64,000 bases of DNA from Microlunatus sp. Gsoil 973 (GCF_009707365.1 NZ_CP046122.1:2418001-2482000); one strand, 5' to 3'. Positions 29,901 to 38,410 are shown, counted from the stretch's first letter. The notes: a model not told the origin generated them from the sequence alone. Numbers and translations: made by a program.

Positions 29901-30231
29901 GGGCCGCGCTGGAAACGATCACCGACTCGTCGTCGTACCAGCCGAGCAACGCAGTCGAAGCAGATCCGAAATAGGTCAACCGCCGGGCCGATCCACCGTC
30001 GAGATCGACGACGTGAACCTCGAACCCGCTGTCCTTCGATGTCGCCCAGGCGATCCTGCTGCCGTCGGGAGAGAAACGCGGGTTGCGGACCGGCACGTTG
30101 TCCGAGGTCAACCGCCAGGCGCGACCACCAGTGACGGGGGCCAGCCAGATGTCATCGGCGGCGGCGAAGGTGATCAGATCGGCATGGATGTCAGGAGAGC
30201 GAAGGTAGCCAGAAGTCACGTTCGCTGACAT
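26935..30231 (-). CDS. Tricorn-type protease, S41 family
   Basis: A 1,098-residue cytosolic protease that trims oligopeptides downstream of the proteasome. The first about 640 residues are WD40/TolB-like beta-propeller blades (repeated FSPDG motifs such as NPRFSPDGSRIAW). A charged Asp/Gln/Lys linker lies near residues 545-575. Then come the helical C1 domain with the catalytic His in NTSHAYAR, a PDZ domain, and the S41 core with the nucleophile Ser in NEYAGSDGDIVNASA and the Glu region GTRTWGGVVG. All tricorn catalytic motifs seem present. It stands alone in its transcription unit; the 3' end is 40 bp from helR. Confidence 0.93.
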   Translation of the reverse strand: MSANVTSGYLRSPDIHADLITFAAADDIWLAPVTGGRAWRLTSDNVPVRNPRFSPDGSRIAWATSKDSGFEVHVVDLDGGSARRLTYFGSASTALLGWYDDESVIVSSAARTHERFVTFGYRIGLDGGVTDLPYGPVAGVARGDAGLVVSSKAIRNVADQKRYRGGTAGKLWWDPSGAGDDHQRVLADVTAGLESPSWVGDELIFSSDLLAEIPGPADEQANLFSVAADRLGSATAADLTQRTFHSIEQGYVKEPVTDGTRIAYHARGVIYLMDELGAEPRPLEISLPMITARQPQSLSPTENLTAVVPDRTATGSVVSWRGKAFYLSHREGPARALAASSSVRIREPRPLGRTGKAIMISDESGTDRVELHPLNGQGDPQIIDIDLGRILHVASDPAGERVGLISHDGRISLLEVGTGTVRSLGVSADGEAKDPVFSPDGRYLAWTQPVGSSHSQLVAVDLSQDSDPVPLTSGRFADSSPAFTADGKYLAFLSVRTFDPHYDSHVFDINFPYGTRPYLVPLAATEPPPFGPSVDGWPVASDGQAGDEQKDDQQKDDQAGGKSADQKKPEVPASSDLAVDGFEDRLVPFPVPAGDYRSLQAAKGGVLWIREAPTHGVLGTARAGVPGEKPTDQLERFDFGKRAVEKLVGKIDSYAVSGDLAWIVTRDGDSVTVRPADREVKDDDPAKVNVDLGRLRFELDPVAEWHQMLNENVRLMRDHYWRADLDGVDLEAVADHYRPVVDLLGSYDDLISLLWEVGAEMNTSHAYARAVKPYGDTSRALGLLGADFSKDGEEWVIDRILPGESSDPDARSPLRAAGVDAQPGDRIIRIGGLPVDPVIGPNAGLIGAADKPIELVLRRPGRDEDRRVVVVPVADESALRYQAWVAARKAYVAQHSDGRLGYVHVPDMVATGWAQLHRDLEEATRHEGVIADVRFNGGGHLSQLVNERLGRKVIAWDLARHGATTEYPSQGVRGPVVYLANEYAGSDGDIVNASARALGIGPIIGTRTWGGVVGIDGRFDLIDGTGVTQPRYAYWIDGQGWDVENHGVDPDIEVPITPDQWHGEADPQLDRAIAEALRSLEQTPAATPPEPAPPRVRR

Positions 30232-30394
30232 TACTTCCCGGCCCCGACACGCGGGACCCCAATTTGTCCGATCGCCGACTTATCTCCGAATCGCCCGGCG
30301 CTCGACCGAGGACGCTGGTGGTTCGGCCCACCGGTTGTTGGTCTCCCACTACTTTCTCGACGACGCCTGACGGTCGCGCATCTGGAGGTCCCTC

Positions 30395-31215
30395 CCCTGG
30401 TGGATGCCGCACCACTTCCTCGACGGCGCACGCACCAGTTCCACGACGGCGCACCCGCTCCACGACGGCGCACCTGCTCCACGAGGGCGCACCCGCTCCG
30501 TCGCCCCTGCCGCAGCGGCTGGTCGGCCGCCTCGGCTGATTCCCGCACCAGTTCCTCGACGGCGCACCACTTCCTCGACGGCGCACCAGTTCCTCGACGG
30601 TTCCCGCACCAGTTGCCACTCCCCCTGACCGTTCGCGCACCACTTCCTCGACCGCGCACCAGTTCCTCGGCCGCGCACCCACTGCAGCCGGTGCGAGGCC
30701 GACCAACCGGTGCGCCAACGAGCAATTGGTGCGTCGCCGACGAAGTGGTGCGGGAACACCCGCGCCGGAGCGCAACGACAGACCCGTTCCACGAGCAACC
30801 GGTGCGACGCACGACCAAGAGCGGACTCCTGCATCCCGACGGCCCCTCCCGGACCACCGCTCGACCGCGGCGTCGCTCGCCACCCATTCCTGCACCGGTT
30901 GACCGCTCCCCTGGCCGTACACGCACCAGTTCCTCGACGCCGCAGCAGTTCCTCGGCCTCGCACCCGATGCAGCCGGTGCGAGGCCGACCAACCGGTGCG
31001 CCACCGAGCAACTGGTGCGCCGCCGACCAACTGGTGCGGGAACAACCGCGCGGAGCGCAACGAACAGACCCGCACCACGAGCAACCGGTGCGCCACCGAG
31101 CAACTGGTGCGCCGCCGATCAACTGGTGCGGGAACAACCGCGCGGAGCGCAACGAACAGACCCGCCCCACGAGCAACCGGTGCGCCGCCGACCAACTGGT
31201 GCGGGAGCGACCGAG
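30395..31215. repeat. Palindromic repeat array, CTGCAG- and ATGCAG-centred (copies 2 and 3)
   Basis: The left part has many GCACCAGTTCCTCGACGGC units. The right part carries the same unit inverted (GCCGACCAACTGGTGCGGG). Two centres are visible: a CTGCAG at about 30681-30686 and a perfect 11-bp palindrome with a 10-base loop at 30955-30986 (GGCCTCGCACC / GGTGCGAGGCC). A 92-bp direct repeat runs from about 31030 to 31215 (GGGAACAACCGCGCGG at 31038 and 31130). No gene is supported between 30232 and 31347. Confidence 0.85.
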
Positions 31216-31347
31216 TGGCGTGGCGATCCACCGACCGGCACCCCTCACAGCCCGCTCGGACAACACCTCCGCCAACCGGGCAACACCGGCCTCGTACGGC
31301 CAACACCGACGGCTCACAGGCAACACCTCTGCAGGGCCTACCAGAGC

Positions 31348-31944
31348 ATGACGATCCAGATGATGGCGCCGCGACCGACCGGTGGCTGGGACGGTCGTGA
31401 ACTGCTCGACGCCGATTTCGATTCGCTCGGCGATGCCGATGACCACGGCCCGTGGGTCGACGCTGCCCCGTTCCGCGCACATGTACGACACCTGATGGCC
31501 GAGACCGGTGTGGCCTGGCGGACCATCGCAGTGCTCGCCGACGTGCCGTCGCAATCGGTGGACCACCTCTTGCGCGGGCGTAACGGCCGCCCGGTCCCCC
31601 GGCTGCATCCGCTGATCGCCGAGCGACTGTTCCACCTGACCAGGACGGCCGTCGCCGATTCCGCGCACCGACAGATCCACGCCGCTCGGACGCAGCGGCT
31701 GCTGCAGTACCTCGCCGCTCGGGGTTGGGTGGTCCGAGACCTCTCCCGGCGCACCAGGATTCCCGAGGGTCAGCTCGCCGACCTCGTCGCGGGCAGGTCC
31801 GCGGCCTGCAGCCAACTCGTCGCGGCCACGGTCAAGGCCGCCGCCCAGGCGCTGTGGGACCTGCGCCCGGCGACCGGACCGGTCCAACCGTCCCAGCTGG
31901 AACGGCGTACGGAAGGCACACGCGTGATGATGGCCGCGGCCTGA
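31348..31944 (+). CDS. Hypothetical protein with two helix-turn-helix-like segments
   Basis: A 198-residue protein I do not recognise. Two segments look like helix-turn-helix: about residues 45-75 (VAWRTIAVLADVPSQSVDHL) and 128-155 (VVRDLSRRTRIPEGQLADLV), each followed by an Arg-rich or Ala-rich helix. Leu and Arg are abundant. The start is uncertain: ATG 31348 has only a weak AGGG upstream and two further ATGs follow at once. The frame is open upstream because of the repeats. It ends 37 bp before the second prepilin peptidase. A DNA-binding role is inferred only from the helix pattern. Confidence 0.6.
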   Translation: MTIQMMAPRPTGGWDGRELLDADFDSLGDADDHGPWVDAAPFRAHVRHLMAETGVAWRTIAVLADVPSQSVDHLLRGRNGRPVPRLHPLIAERLFHLTRTAVADSAHRQIHAARTQRLLQYLAARGWVVRDLSRRTRIPEGQLADLVAGRSAACSQLVAATVKAAAQALWDLRPATGPVQPSQLERRTEGTRVMMAAA

Positions 31945-31981
31945 TCACCGCTGCCGGACCCGGCATCGCTAGTGTCGCGGA

Positions 31982-32695
31982 ATGGCCGCCAACCAGGGTC
32001 TGCTCGTCGCGCCGGCGCTGGTCGTCGTTGTCGGAGTCGCGGTGGGCCTCGGAGGCCCCGCCCTGCTGCGCCGGCTGCCCGAACCCGTTCCACCGGCCGA
32101 CGCCGACGACGACACCCGGTCGGACTACCTGACCAAGATCAGCTACCGGTCGCTGGCCACCGGCCGGTTCGGACTGATCACCGGCCTGGTCGCCGCAGCG
32201 CTGACCGCCGTTGCTGTACTCACCCAGCCACCTGGCTACTGGGCGGTGTGGGCGGTTGTCGGCACCATCGGAGTACTACTCGCCGCGGTCGACGCCATCA
32301 CGACCTGGCTCCCGTCGCCGGCGATGCGGTTGGGCTGGGTCGCCGGAGCGGTGGCCGTGCTCGCCTGCCTCGCGGCAGACCCGGACCGGATCGCGATGGC
32401 GATCAGGATCGGCGGCAGCGTGCTGATCGCAGGAGGCGGTTACCTGCTGCTCTGGATGATCACCCGCGGCCGGGCGATCGCCTTCGGGGACGTGAGGTTG
32501 ATGCCGCTGATCGGCGCCGTCGCCGGCACCATGGGCTGGGCGGGCCTCTACTGGTCGCTGCTGTTGGGCAGCCTGATCGGGGCGGTGATCGGAGTCGTCT
32601 GGTTGACCACCGGTCGACGTGGCCCGTTCCCTTACGGTCCGGCGTTGGTCTCCGGACCGTACGCTGCCGCCGTCCTGATCAGCGTGCTGCAGTGA
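31982..32695 (+). CDS. Second prepilin peptidase, A24 family
   Basis: A polytopic aspartic protease of 237 residues. The catalytic Asp pair lies in AAVDAITTWLPS and AFGDVRLMPLIG. The first motif has the unusual TTWLP instead of TYRLPN. It has no zinc-binding N-terminal domain. It is well separated from the Tad operon at the left end, so it may serve a different pilin or type II-like system. The stop overlaps the 3' end of the gene on the other strand by 17 bp. Confidence 0.82.
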   Translation: MAANQGLLVAPALVVVVGVAVGLGGPALLRRLPEPVPPADADDDTRSDYLTKISYRSLATGRFGLITGLVAAALTAVAVLTQPPGYWAVWAVVGTIGVLLAAVDAITTWLPSPAMRLGWVAGAVAVLACLAADPDRIAMAIRIGGSVLIAGGGYLLLWMITRGRAIAFGDVRLMPLIGAVAGTMGWAGLYWSLLLGSLIGAVIGVVWLTTGRRGPFPYGPALVSGPYAAAVLISVLQ

Positions 32696-33125
32696 TCACC
32701 TGATCGGTTCCCGACGGCACCGAATCGTCACCGCCGAGGACGTGCAGCAGTGCCAGCGCGTACGCGTCCGAGGCGTCGGACATCGCCGGCGTGTGATGAG
32801 CGCCGTCCGGACCGGTGACACTGACCACGAAGCCGTCGCCGACGCGGTCCAATGACAGGAAGGCCGCACCCAGAGCGTCCCGCAGCTGGTGCTCCGACGG
32901 GAGCCACACCGCGATGTCGGACTCGATGGAGTCAAGTGCCCACTCGGTGGTGCCGTTGAAATGGAAGTTCGACTCCCCCTGCGCCCGGATCAGTTCGACC
33001 ACCATGTCGCTGACCATGAAAACAGCGTCGACGATCTCCTCCCGCGGGATGAAGAATCGGTCGGCGTTCTGCGGAGTCCAGTCCAACAGAGGCCGAAGGC
33101 GTACGGCGAGCTCACGGGAGATCAC
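32679..33125 (-). CDS. Conserved actinobacterial protein of unknown function
   Basis: A 148-residue soluble protein with no signal peptide. ELAVRLRPLL, DRFFIPREEIVDAVFMVSDM and FNGTTEWALDSI, AVWLPSEHQLRDAL are conserved-looking blocks that recall an actinobacterial family often found near pilus-type genes, but no function is known to me. GTG start at 33125. It is convergent with the second prepilin peptidase and overlaps its 3' end. Confidence 0.7.
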   Translation of the reverse strand: MISRELAVRLRPLLDWTPQNADRFFIPREEIVDAVFMVSDMVVELIRAQGESNFHFNGTTEWALDSIESDIAVWLPSEHQLRDALGAAFLSLDRVGDGFVVSVTGPDGAHHTPAMSDASDAYALALLHVLGGDDSVPSGTDQVITAAR

Positions 33126-33187
33126 GCTCCCAGGTTAGTTCGGCTGTTCCGGCCGCGGCCCTCGCCCGCCGGGTAGTCTCGGAGGGC

Positions 33188-34030
33188 GTGACTGTCCCGC
33201 GTCCCGGCTGGTACCCGGATCCGTCGAGCCGCGGCGAAACCTTCCGCTGGTGGGACGGCTCGGAGTGGACCGACCGGACGCGTACCAAGCTCCCGTCCCG
33301 CAACAACCGGCCGAACAATCGGCTGATCGTTCTGCTCCTCGGATTCAGCCTGGTGGTCGGCGGCGGTGTCGTCGGTCTGTTCGGTTGGCGGACCTTCTCC
33401 GACACCCGGCAGACCGACCGGCAGCAGGCTTCAGGAGCGGCCAGCCCGACGCCCCGGCACACCGCGCGGACCACCGGCCGCTCCCCCGGGCAACCGGACG
33501 GACAGCTGGACGAGACCACCCGGGAGGCGACTCTCGCCGGCGCCCGGATGATCCTCCCCGGTGCTCCGTACGAGCTGGTGACCGATCCGGTGACCGTGCC
33601 GCACGTCTTCGATGCCATGTTCGTCGCCAATGCGCCGGTCCACGCCCGCTTCAACGGATCGGACACTTGGGCCGCGACCGTCGGGCTCGGACACATCCCG
33701 GCCGACGCGTGGTCAAGGGATGATCTCCCGGGGTTCGCCCGCAAGGTCCTCTACGGATTCTCCGAACAGTTCTTCGGCTACCACCCGAGCTCGGTCGAAC
33801 GGCTCGACTACGGGGCGGCGACGGTGAGCGGACGTCCCTGCGCCAAGATCACCGCCAACGTCGTCTACCGGGCCAAGAAGCCGGCCGGTCGCCACGACCG
33901 CTTGGTGATCATCGGTTGTCCGGCCGCGGACGGTTCGGTCATCGCGGCAATCAGTTCGGTTCCCGACGACGCGCGGCCGCTGCTGTCCCGGCTGGCCTCG
34001 AAATCCCTGGCGTCGCTGACGCTCTCCTGA
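33188..34030 (+). CDS. DUF2510 membrane-anchored protein
   Basis: A 280-residue protein with an N-terminal DUF2510 motif (PGWYPDPSSRGETFRWWDGSEW), then one transmembrane helix near residues 46-68, a Thr/Arg/Pro-rich linker and an extracytoplasmic C-terminal domain of about 160 residues. The outer domain has two cysteines (GRPCAKITA and IIGCPAAD) that may form a disulfide. DUF2510 proteins are common in actinobacteria and unassigned in function. Starts with GTG. Confidence 0.75.
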   Translation: MTVPRPGWYPDPSSRGETFRWWDGSEWTDRTRTKLPSRNNRPNNRLIVLLLGFSLVVGGGVVGLFGWRTFSDTRQTDRQQASGAASPTPRHTARTTGRSPGQPDGQLDETTREATLAGARMILPGAPYELVTDPVTVPHVFDAMFVANAPVHARFNGSDTWAATVGLGHIPADAWSRDDLPGFARKVLYGFSEQFFGYHPSSVERLDYGAATVSGRPCAKITANVVYRAKKPAGRHDRLVIIGCPAADGSVIAAISSVPDDARPLLSRLASKSLASLTLS

Positions 34031-34059
34031 GCCCAACCCTCGCCTACCGACCCTCCGGA

Positions 34060-35103
34060 TCAGGCCGTCGCGGCGATCCACCGATCGAGCAGTTCCGCCG
34101 TGGCGCCGGTGTCGATCGCCTCGGCCGCGCGCTCCAGCCGCGCGGCAAGGGTCTCTCGAAGAGAGTCCGCCGGGCCCGGACCGTCGAAAGCCGCCAGCGC
34201 CGCGGCCGCGTTGAGCAGCACGATGTCGCGGACCGGACCGGTCTCACCCGAGAACACCCGGCGGGCGATCGCGGCATTGTCCGCTGGACCGCCGCCCACC
34301 AGCTCCGAGACGCTCGCCGGGGCGATGCCGAGTTCCTGTGGATCGAGCAGCGTGCGGTCGATCTTGTCACCGTCGAACACGAAGACCGTCGACGTCGTCG
34401 TCGTCGTCAACTCGTCCAGTCCGTCGGTGCCGTGGAACACCAGACCTTGATCACCGCGCTCGGCCAGCACCCGAGCGCTCAGTTCCGCCATCCGTTCGTC
34501 TGCGACACCGACGGCGTGAGCGTTCGGGCGACCGGGATTGGTCAGCGGGCCGAGGAAGTTGAAGGTCGTCGCGATGCCCAGCTGACTCCGGGCGCTCGCC
34601 GTGTTGCGCAGCGATCCGTGGTAGTGGGGCGCGAAAAGGAAGCCGATCCCGATCCGCTCGATCACCCGCTGCTGGTCCTCCGGCGACAGATCAAGCCGTA
34701 CGCCGAGCGCCTCCAGTACGTCGGCAGACCCGCAGGCCGATGAGGCCGCCCGGTTGCCGTGCTTGACCACCCGGGCACCTGCGGATGCCGCAACCACAGC
34801 CGCCATGGTCGAGATATTGACTGTGTTGGTCCGATCTCCACCCGAGCCGACGATGTCGACCGACGGGTTGGGCGCCTCGATCGGCCTCGCGACCTCGAGC
34901 ATCGCGGCCGCCAGGCCGCTGAGCTCCGAAACCGACTCGCCCTTGCTGCGCAGCGCGACCGCAAAGCCGGCGATCTGCACGTCGCTTGCCTCGCCGGCAA
35001 GGATCCGACTCATCGCCCAGGTCGCGGTCTCGGCGTCAAGATCATTTCCGGCGACCAGCGAGGACAACACCCCGGGCCAGGTCGGACCGGGCGGGACGAC
35101 CAT
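34060..35103 (-). CDS. trpD: Anthranilate phosphoribosyltransferase
   Basis: Second step of tryptophan synthesis, 347 residues: anthranilate plus PRPP gives phosphoribosylanthranilate. The PRPP-binding signature GSGGDRTNTVNISTMAA, the KHGNRAASSACGSADVLEAL segment and FLGPLTNP are intact. ATG 35103 starts at the family position. It follows the receiver-like gene by ten bases on the same strand and is divergent from ctaE, the same arrangement as trpD (Rv2192c) and ctaE (Rv2193) in M. tuberculosis. Other trp genes are not in the window. Confidence 0.95.
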   Translation of the reverse strand: MVVPPGPTWPGVLSSLVAGNDLDAETATWAMSRILAGEASDVQIAGFAVALRSKGESVSELSGLAAAMLEVARPIEAPNPSVDIVGSGGDRTNTVNISTMAAVVAASAGARVVKHGNRAASSACGSADVLEALGVRLDLSPEDQQRVIERIGIGFLFAPHYHGSLRNTASARSQLGIATTFNFLGPLTNPGRPNAHAVGVADERMAELSARVLAERGDQGLVFHGTDGLDELTTTTTSTVFVFDGDKIDRTLLDPQELGIAPASVSELVGGGPADNAAIARRVFSGETGPVRDIVLLNAAAALAAFDGPGPADSLRETLAARLERAAEAIDTGATAELLDRWIAATA

Positions 35104-35113
35104 CTCCGCCGGC

Positions 35114-35551
35114 CTAGGCCGGACGGCCGGTGGCCGTCCCGAGCCGCTGCCGCAACAGGGCAGCGATCGCGCCGGGGAGCGTGATCGGATCGATCGGGTG
35201 CGGCACGACCGCGTCGGCGCGTGACCAGGTCGCGAGCCAGGCGTCGTCGGCACGGCCGGCGACGATCGCGACGGGCGGGCAGTTGTAGATCTCGTCCTTG
35301 AGCTGGCGGCAGATGCCCATCCCGCCCGGGCGGGCCTCACCGTCCAGCAGCATCAGGTCGATGCCACCGGCGTCCGCGGCCTTGATCACCGCAGCCTGGG
35401 TGGCTGCCTCGACGATCCGGATCTCGGGCAGATCCGAGGCGACCTTGCGGCCGAGGGCGGCGCGCACCTGGGCCCGGACCGTCCGGTCACTTGCGTAAAC
35501 CAGGATGGTCGCAACCGGGGCGGAAGTCTGCTCGCTAGTCACGCCCGGCAT
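35114..35551 (-). CDS. Atypical response-regulator receiver-like protein
   Basis: A 145-residue stand-alone CheY-like domain. ILVYASDRTVRAQVRAAL takes the place of the usual acidic DD pair with only one Asp. The candidate phospho-acceptor is in LMLLDGEARPGGMGICRQL and VAIVAGRADD replaces the Thr/Lys switch region. Because the acidic pocket is degraded it may be a pseudo-receiver. It sits between ctaE (divergent) and trpD, a place where many actinobacteria keep a homologue. No output domain. Confidence 0.7.
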   Translation of the reverse strand: MPGVTSEQTSAPVATILVYASDRTVRAQVRAALGRKVASDLPEIRIVEAATQAAVIKAADAGGIDLMLLDGEARPGGMGICRQLKDEIYNCPPVAIVAGRADDAWLATWSRADAVVPHPIDPITLPGAIAALLRQRLGTATGRPA

Positions 35552-35608
35552 CGTATCGCGAAGGCGTACTGAGGAATTCGCCAGGCCGAGAACGCCCCCG
35601 GGGATGTG

Positions 35609-35621
35609 CTACACGCTGTAG
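35609..35621. promoter_or_regulatory. CTACA-CGC-TGTAG operator-like motif before ctaE
   Basis: A perfect 5-bp inverted repeat with a three-base spacer. It lies just upstream of an AATAAT -10 candidate (35627-35632), i.e. between the -35 and -10 positions. A related copy precedes ctaC at 58384-58396. Confidence 0.6.
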
Positions 35622-35638
35622 TTGGCAATAATGAGCCC

Positions 35639-36349
35639 GTGGCGATTCACACTCACGCAGCATCGACCCCCGCGCCGAAACCGCATTCGGCCCTGCACGA
35701 CCTCCCGCAGTCGCGGCTGCTCGGCCGTCCGGGGCGGCCTGATGCCGTCGCGGTCGGCACGATCATCTGGCTGGCCAGCGAGTTGATGTTCTTCGCGGGG
35801 CTGTTCGCCGCGTACTTCACGATCAAGAACGTCACCACCGCGGCCGCCGTCAAGGCCGGCCTGACGCCGCTGTGGGAGCAGGGTGCCGGACTGCTCAACG
35901 TCCGCTTCTCCCTGATCAACACCACGGTGCTGGTGCTGAGCTCGGTGACCTGCCAGATGGGCGTGTTCGCCGCGGAGAAGGGCCGCGTCGGCCGGGTCGG
36001 TTCCGTCCTCAACCCCGGCAAGTGGGGCATGCGGGAGTGGTACGTACTGACCTTCATCATGGGCGCCTTCTTCATCGGCGGCCAGGTCTATGAGTACGCC
36101 CACCTTGTTCACGACGGCCTGACCTTGTCCTCCGACCCGTACGGGTCCATCTTCTACCTGGCAACCGGGTTCCACGGTTTGCACGTGACCGGCGGTCTGG
36201 TCGCCTTCGTCCTGCTCATCGGCCGGACCTACCTCGCCCGGACGTTCACCCACGAACAGGCCGTCAGCGCGATCGCGGTGTCCTACTACTGGCACTTCGT
36301 CGACGTGGTCTGGATCGCCCTGTTCGGTGTGATCTACATCCTTCAGTGA
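35639..36349 (+). CDS. ctaE: Cytochrome c oxidase subunit III
   Basis: Subunit III of the aa3 terminal oxidase, 236 residues. The seven-helix protein is clear: [20 protein letters not shown] with the lipid-binding Glu, [27 protein letters not shown] and [12 protein letters not shown] at the end. GTG 35639 is chosen because an AATAAT -10 ends seven bases before it, giving a leaderless message; a GTG at 35606 is also open. It is the first gene of the ctaE-qcrCAB cluster for the bcc-aa3 supercomplex. Confidence 0.94.
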   Translation: MAIHTHAASTPAPKPHSALHDLPQSRLLGRPGRPDAVAVGTIIWLASELMFFAGLFAAYFTIKNVTTAAAVKAGLTPLWEQGAGLLNVRFSLINTTVLVLSSVTCQMGVFAAEKGRVGRVGSVLNPGKWGMREWYVLTFIMGAFFIGGQVYEYAHLVHDGLTLSSDPYGSIFYLATGFHGLHVTGGLVAFVLLIGRTYLARTFTHEQAVSAIAVSYYWHFVDVVWIALFGVIYILQ

Positions 36350-36464
36350 CGTCACCCCGCATCCTTCGATGACGACGGAGCAGGTATGGGATAGCCTCAG
36401 AATCAACACCTCCGACGACTCGTAGTAGATCCTCTGCGGATCTGGTAATCAGAGAGGCAAACAC

Positions 36465-37268
36465 GTGCGATTGCTGTCCTCCCGACGACGGCACCCGGCA
36501 GCAAAGGCGCTGCTCCTGGTGGCCGCGCTGTTCGTCATCGGCGCGGTGTACGCGGCCGTGGCGCCGACGCAACAGTCCGCTGCGGAGCCGAACACAAGCC
36601 AGCAGGTGACCAAGGGCAAGGAGCTGTTCTCGGTGAACTGCTCGTCCTGCCACGGCCTGAACGGTGAAGGTACGAGCCAGGGCCCGAGCCTCGTCGGCGT
36701 CGGCGCAGCCGCAGTCAACTTCCAGGTCTCCACCGGCCGGATGCCGCTGGCGCAGCCGGGCGCACAGGCGCCGGTCAAGCCGCGTGAGTTCGATGACGAG
36801 GAGGTCGCCGCGCTGGCCGCCTATGTCGCCACCCTCGGCCCCGGCCCGGCAATCCCGAACGCGTCACAGTATTCGACCGACGGTCTGACCGATGAGGAGA
36901 TCGCCCGCGGAGGCGAGCTGTTCCGGACCAACTGCTCGGCCTGCCACAACTTCACCGGCCGCGGCGGCGCACTCCCGGGCGGCAAGCATGCACCGTCCCT
37001 GTTCGGCGTCTCCAACCTGCACATCTACGAGGCGATGCTGACCGGCCCGCAGCAGATGCCGGTGTTCTCCGATCAGGTGCTGCCCTCGCAGCAGAAGCGC
37101 CAGATCATCGCCTATCTGGAGGCGATCCACCAGGAGCCGAACCATGGCGGGCTGGATCTCGGCGGACTAGGCCCGGTCTCGGAGGGCATCGTCGGCTGGG
37201 CGATCGGCATCGGGTGCCTGATCGGCTTCGCCATCTGGATCACAGCACGAGGGGCGCGGGCACGATGA
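36465..37268 (+). CDS. qcrC: Cytochrome bc1 (bcc) complex diheme cytochrome c subunit
   Basis: Membrane-anchored diheme cytochrome c of 267 residues. A signal/anchor helix spans about residues 14-34. Two CxxCH heme sites occur at C59-C62-H63 and C157-C160-H161, with Met ligands later in each lobe, and a C-terminal membrane helix. It passes electrons from the Rieske centre straight to the aa3 oxidase CuA, so no soluble cytochrome c is needed. GTG follows GAGAGG by seven bases. The stop overlaps qcrA (ATGA). The gap after ctaE (115 bp) has a GATCC-TCTGC-GGATC hairpin and may hold an internal promoter. Confidence 0.95.
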   Translation: MRLLSSRRRHPAAKALLLVAALFVIGAVYAAVAPTQQSAAEPNTSQQVTKGKELFSVNCSSCHGLNGEGTSQGPSLVGVGAAAVNFQVSTGRMPLAQPGAQAPVKPREFDDEEVAALAAYVATLGPGPAIPNASQYSTDGLTDEEIARGGELFRTNCSACHNFTGRGGALPGGKHAPSLFGVSNLHIYEAMLTGPQQMPVFSDQVLPSQQKRQIIAYLEAIHQEPNHGGLDLGGLGPVSEGIVGWAIGIGCLIGFAIWITARGARAR

Positions 37269-38410
37269 GCAGCAGCGGAACCAGCGGGGTCACCGACCAG
37301 AGCCCCGAGGAGTTCAACCCCGAGCAGCAGATCGCTCGTGAGGACTACGCCGGCCACGACATGCCGGTCCACGAGCCGTCGGCCCCTGTTCCGGATCCGG
37401 GCGTCGAGGAGCATCTGCCGCGGTGGACCGATGTCGACCAAGCGGCAGCCGACCGGGCCGAACGGCAGGTCGTCACCATGTTCCTGCTGGTGCCGGTGAT
37501 GGCGGTGCTCTTCGTCCTGGCCTACTACCTCATCCCCCGGGACGCCTACGTCGACTTCGGGCCGCTGCACGCCTCGGCGACCCACGTCGCTCTCGGCCTC
37601 ACACTTGGCATCGGCGTGCTGCTGATAGGTCTGGCCACCCAGCAATGGGCCCGTCAGTTGATGGCCAACAACGAGATCGTCGAGGAACGCCATCCCGGGC
37701 ACTCGCCCGCGGACGCCGCCGAGGATGCGATGACGCAGCTGACGGTGGGTATCGAGGAGTCCGGTGTACCGCGACGGAAGATGCTGATCTACACCGCTCT
37801 CGGCGCCGTCGGCATCCTGGCCGCCCCGGCCCTGGTGCTGCTGACCGACCTCGGCCCGGTGGCCGGACCGAACTACCGGCGCCGCACCTTCGAGACCACG
37901 CTGTGGAAAGAAGGCATCCGGCTGGTCAACGACATCACCTACACCCCGATCCGGCCGGAGGATCTGGAGATCGGCCAGTTGGTCAACGGCGTTCCGGAGA
38001 ACCTGAAGGACCTCACCGGGGCCGAGTTCAACGACGCCAAGGCCAAGGCCCCGATCGTCATCGTCCGGATGAACCCGGCCGACATCAAGATCCCGGCCGA
38101 TCGCAAGGACTGGCAGGTGGCGGGCATCCTCGTCTACTCCAAGATCTGCACCCACGTCGGCTGCCCGATCAGCCTGTGGGAACAGCAGACCCATCATCTG
38201 CTGTGCCCGTGTCACCAGTCGACCTTCGACCTGGCCGACTCCGGGAAGGTCGTGTTCGGACCAGCGGCCCGGGCGCTGCCGCAGCTGCCGATCAAGATCA
38301 ACGACGAGGGTTTCCTGGTCGCCCGCAGCGGATTCCCGGTTCCGGTCGGCCCGAGCTACTTCGAACGTGATTCCCGGAACGACCTGGGTCAGAGTGGGGA
38401 GTACCGCTGA
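37265..38410 (+). CDS. qcrA: Cytochrome bc1 (bcc) complex Rieske iron-sulfur subunit
   Basis: Rieske protein of 381 residues with an N-terminal soluble tail, three membrane helices (about residues 80-105, 115-135, 175-200) and a C-terminal 2Fe-2S domain. Cluster ligands are C295 and H297 (CTHVGC) and C314 and H317 (CPCHQS); C300 and C316 form the disulfide. The long, three-helix form is characteristic of actinobacteria. The start overlaps the qcrC stop and the stop overlaps qcrB (TGATG). Confidence 0.95.
   Translation: MSSSGTSGVTDQSPEEFNPEQQIAREDYAGHDMPVHEPSAPVPDPGVEEHLPRWTDVDQAAADRAERQVVTMFLLVPVMAVLFVLAYYLIPRDAYVDFGPLHASATHVALGLTLGIGVLLIGLATQQWARQLMANNEIVEERHPGHSPADAAEDAMTQLTVGIEESGVPRRKMLIYTALGAVGILAAPALVLLTDLGPVAGPNYRRRTFETTLWKEGIRLVNDITYTPIRPEDLEIGQLVNGVPENLKDLTGAEFNDAKAKAPIVIVRMNPADIKIPADRKDWQVAGILVYSKICTHVGCPISLWEQQTHHLLCPCHQSTFDLADSGKVVFGPAARALPQLPIKINDEGFLVARSGFPVPVGPSYFERDSRNDLGQSGEYR

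Noticed and set aside
30400-31347. Long frames in both strands of the 30.2-31.3 kb gap, read as Arg/Thr-rich proteins.
   Set aside because: Their sequence follows the short palindromic repeats; there is no RBS and no domain. Only the part from 31348 looks like a gene.
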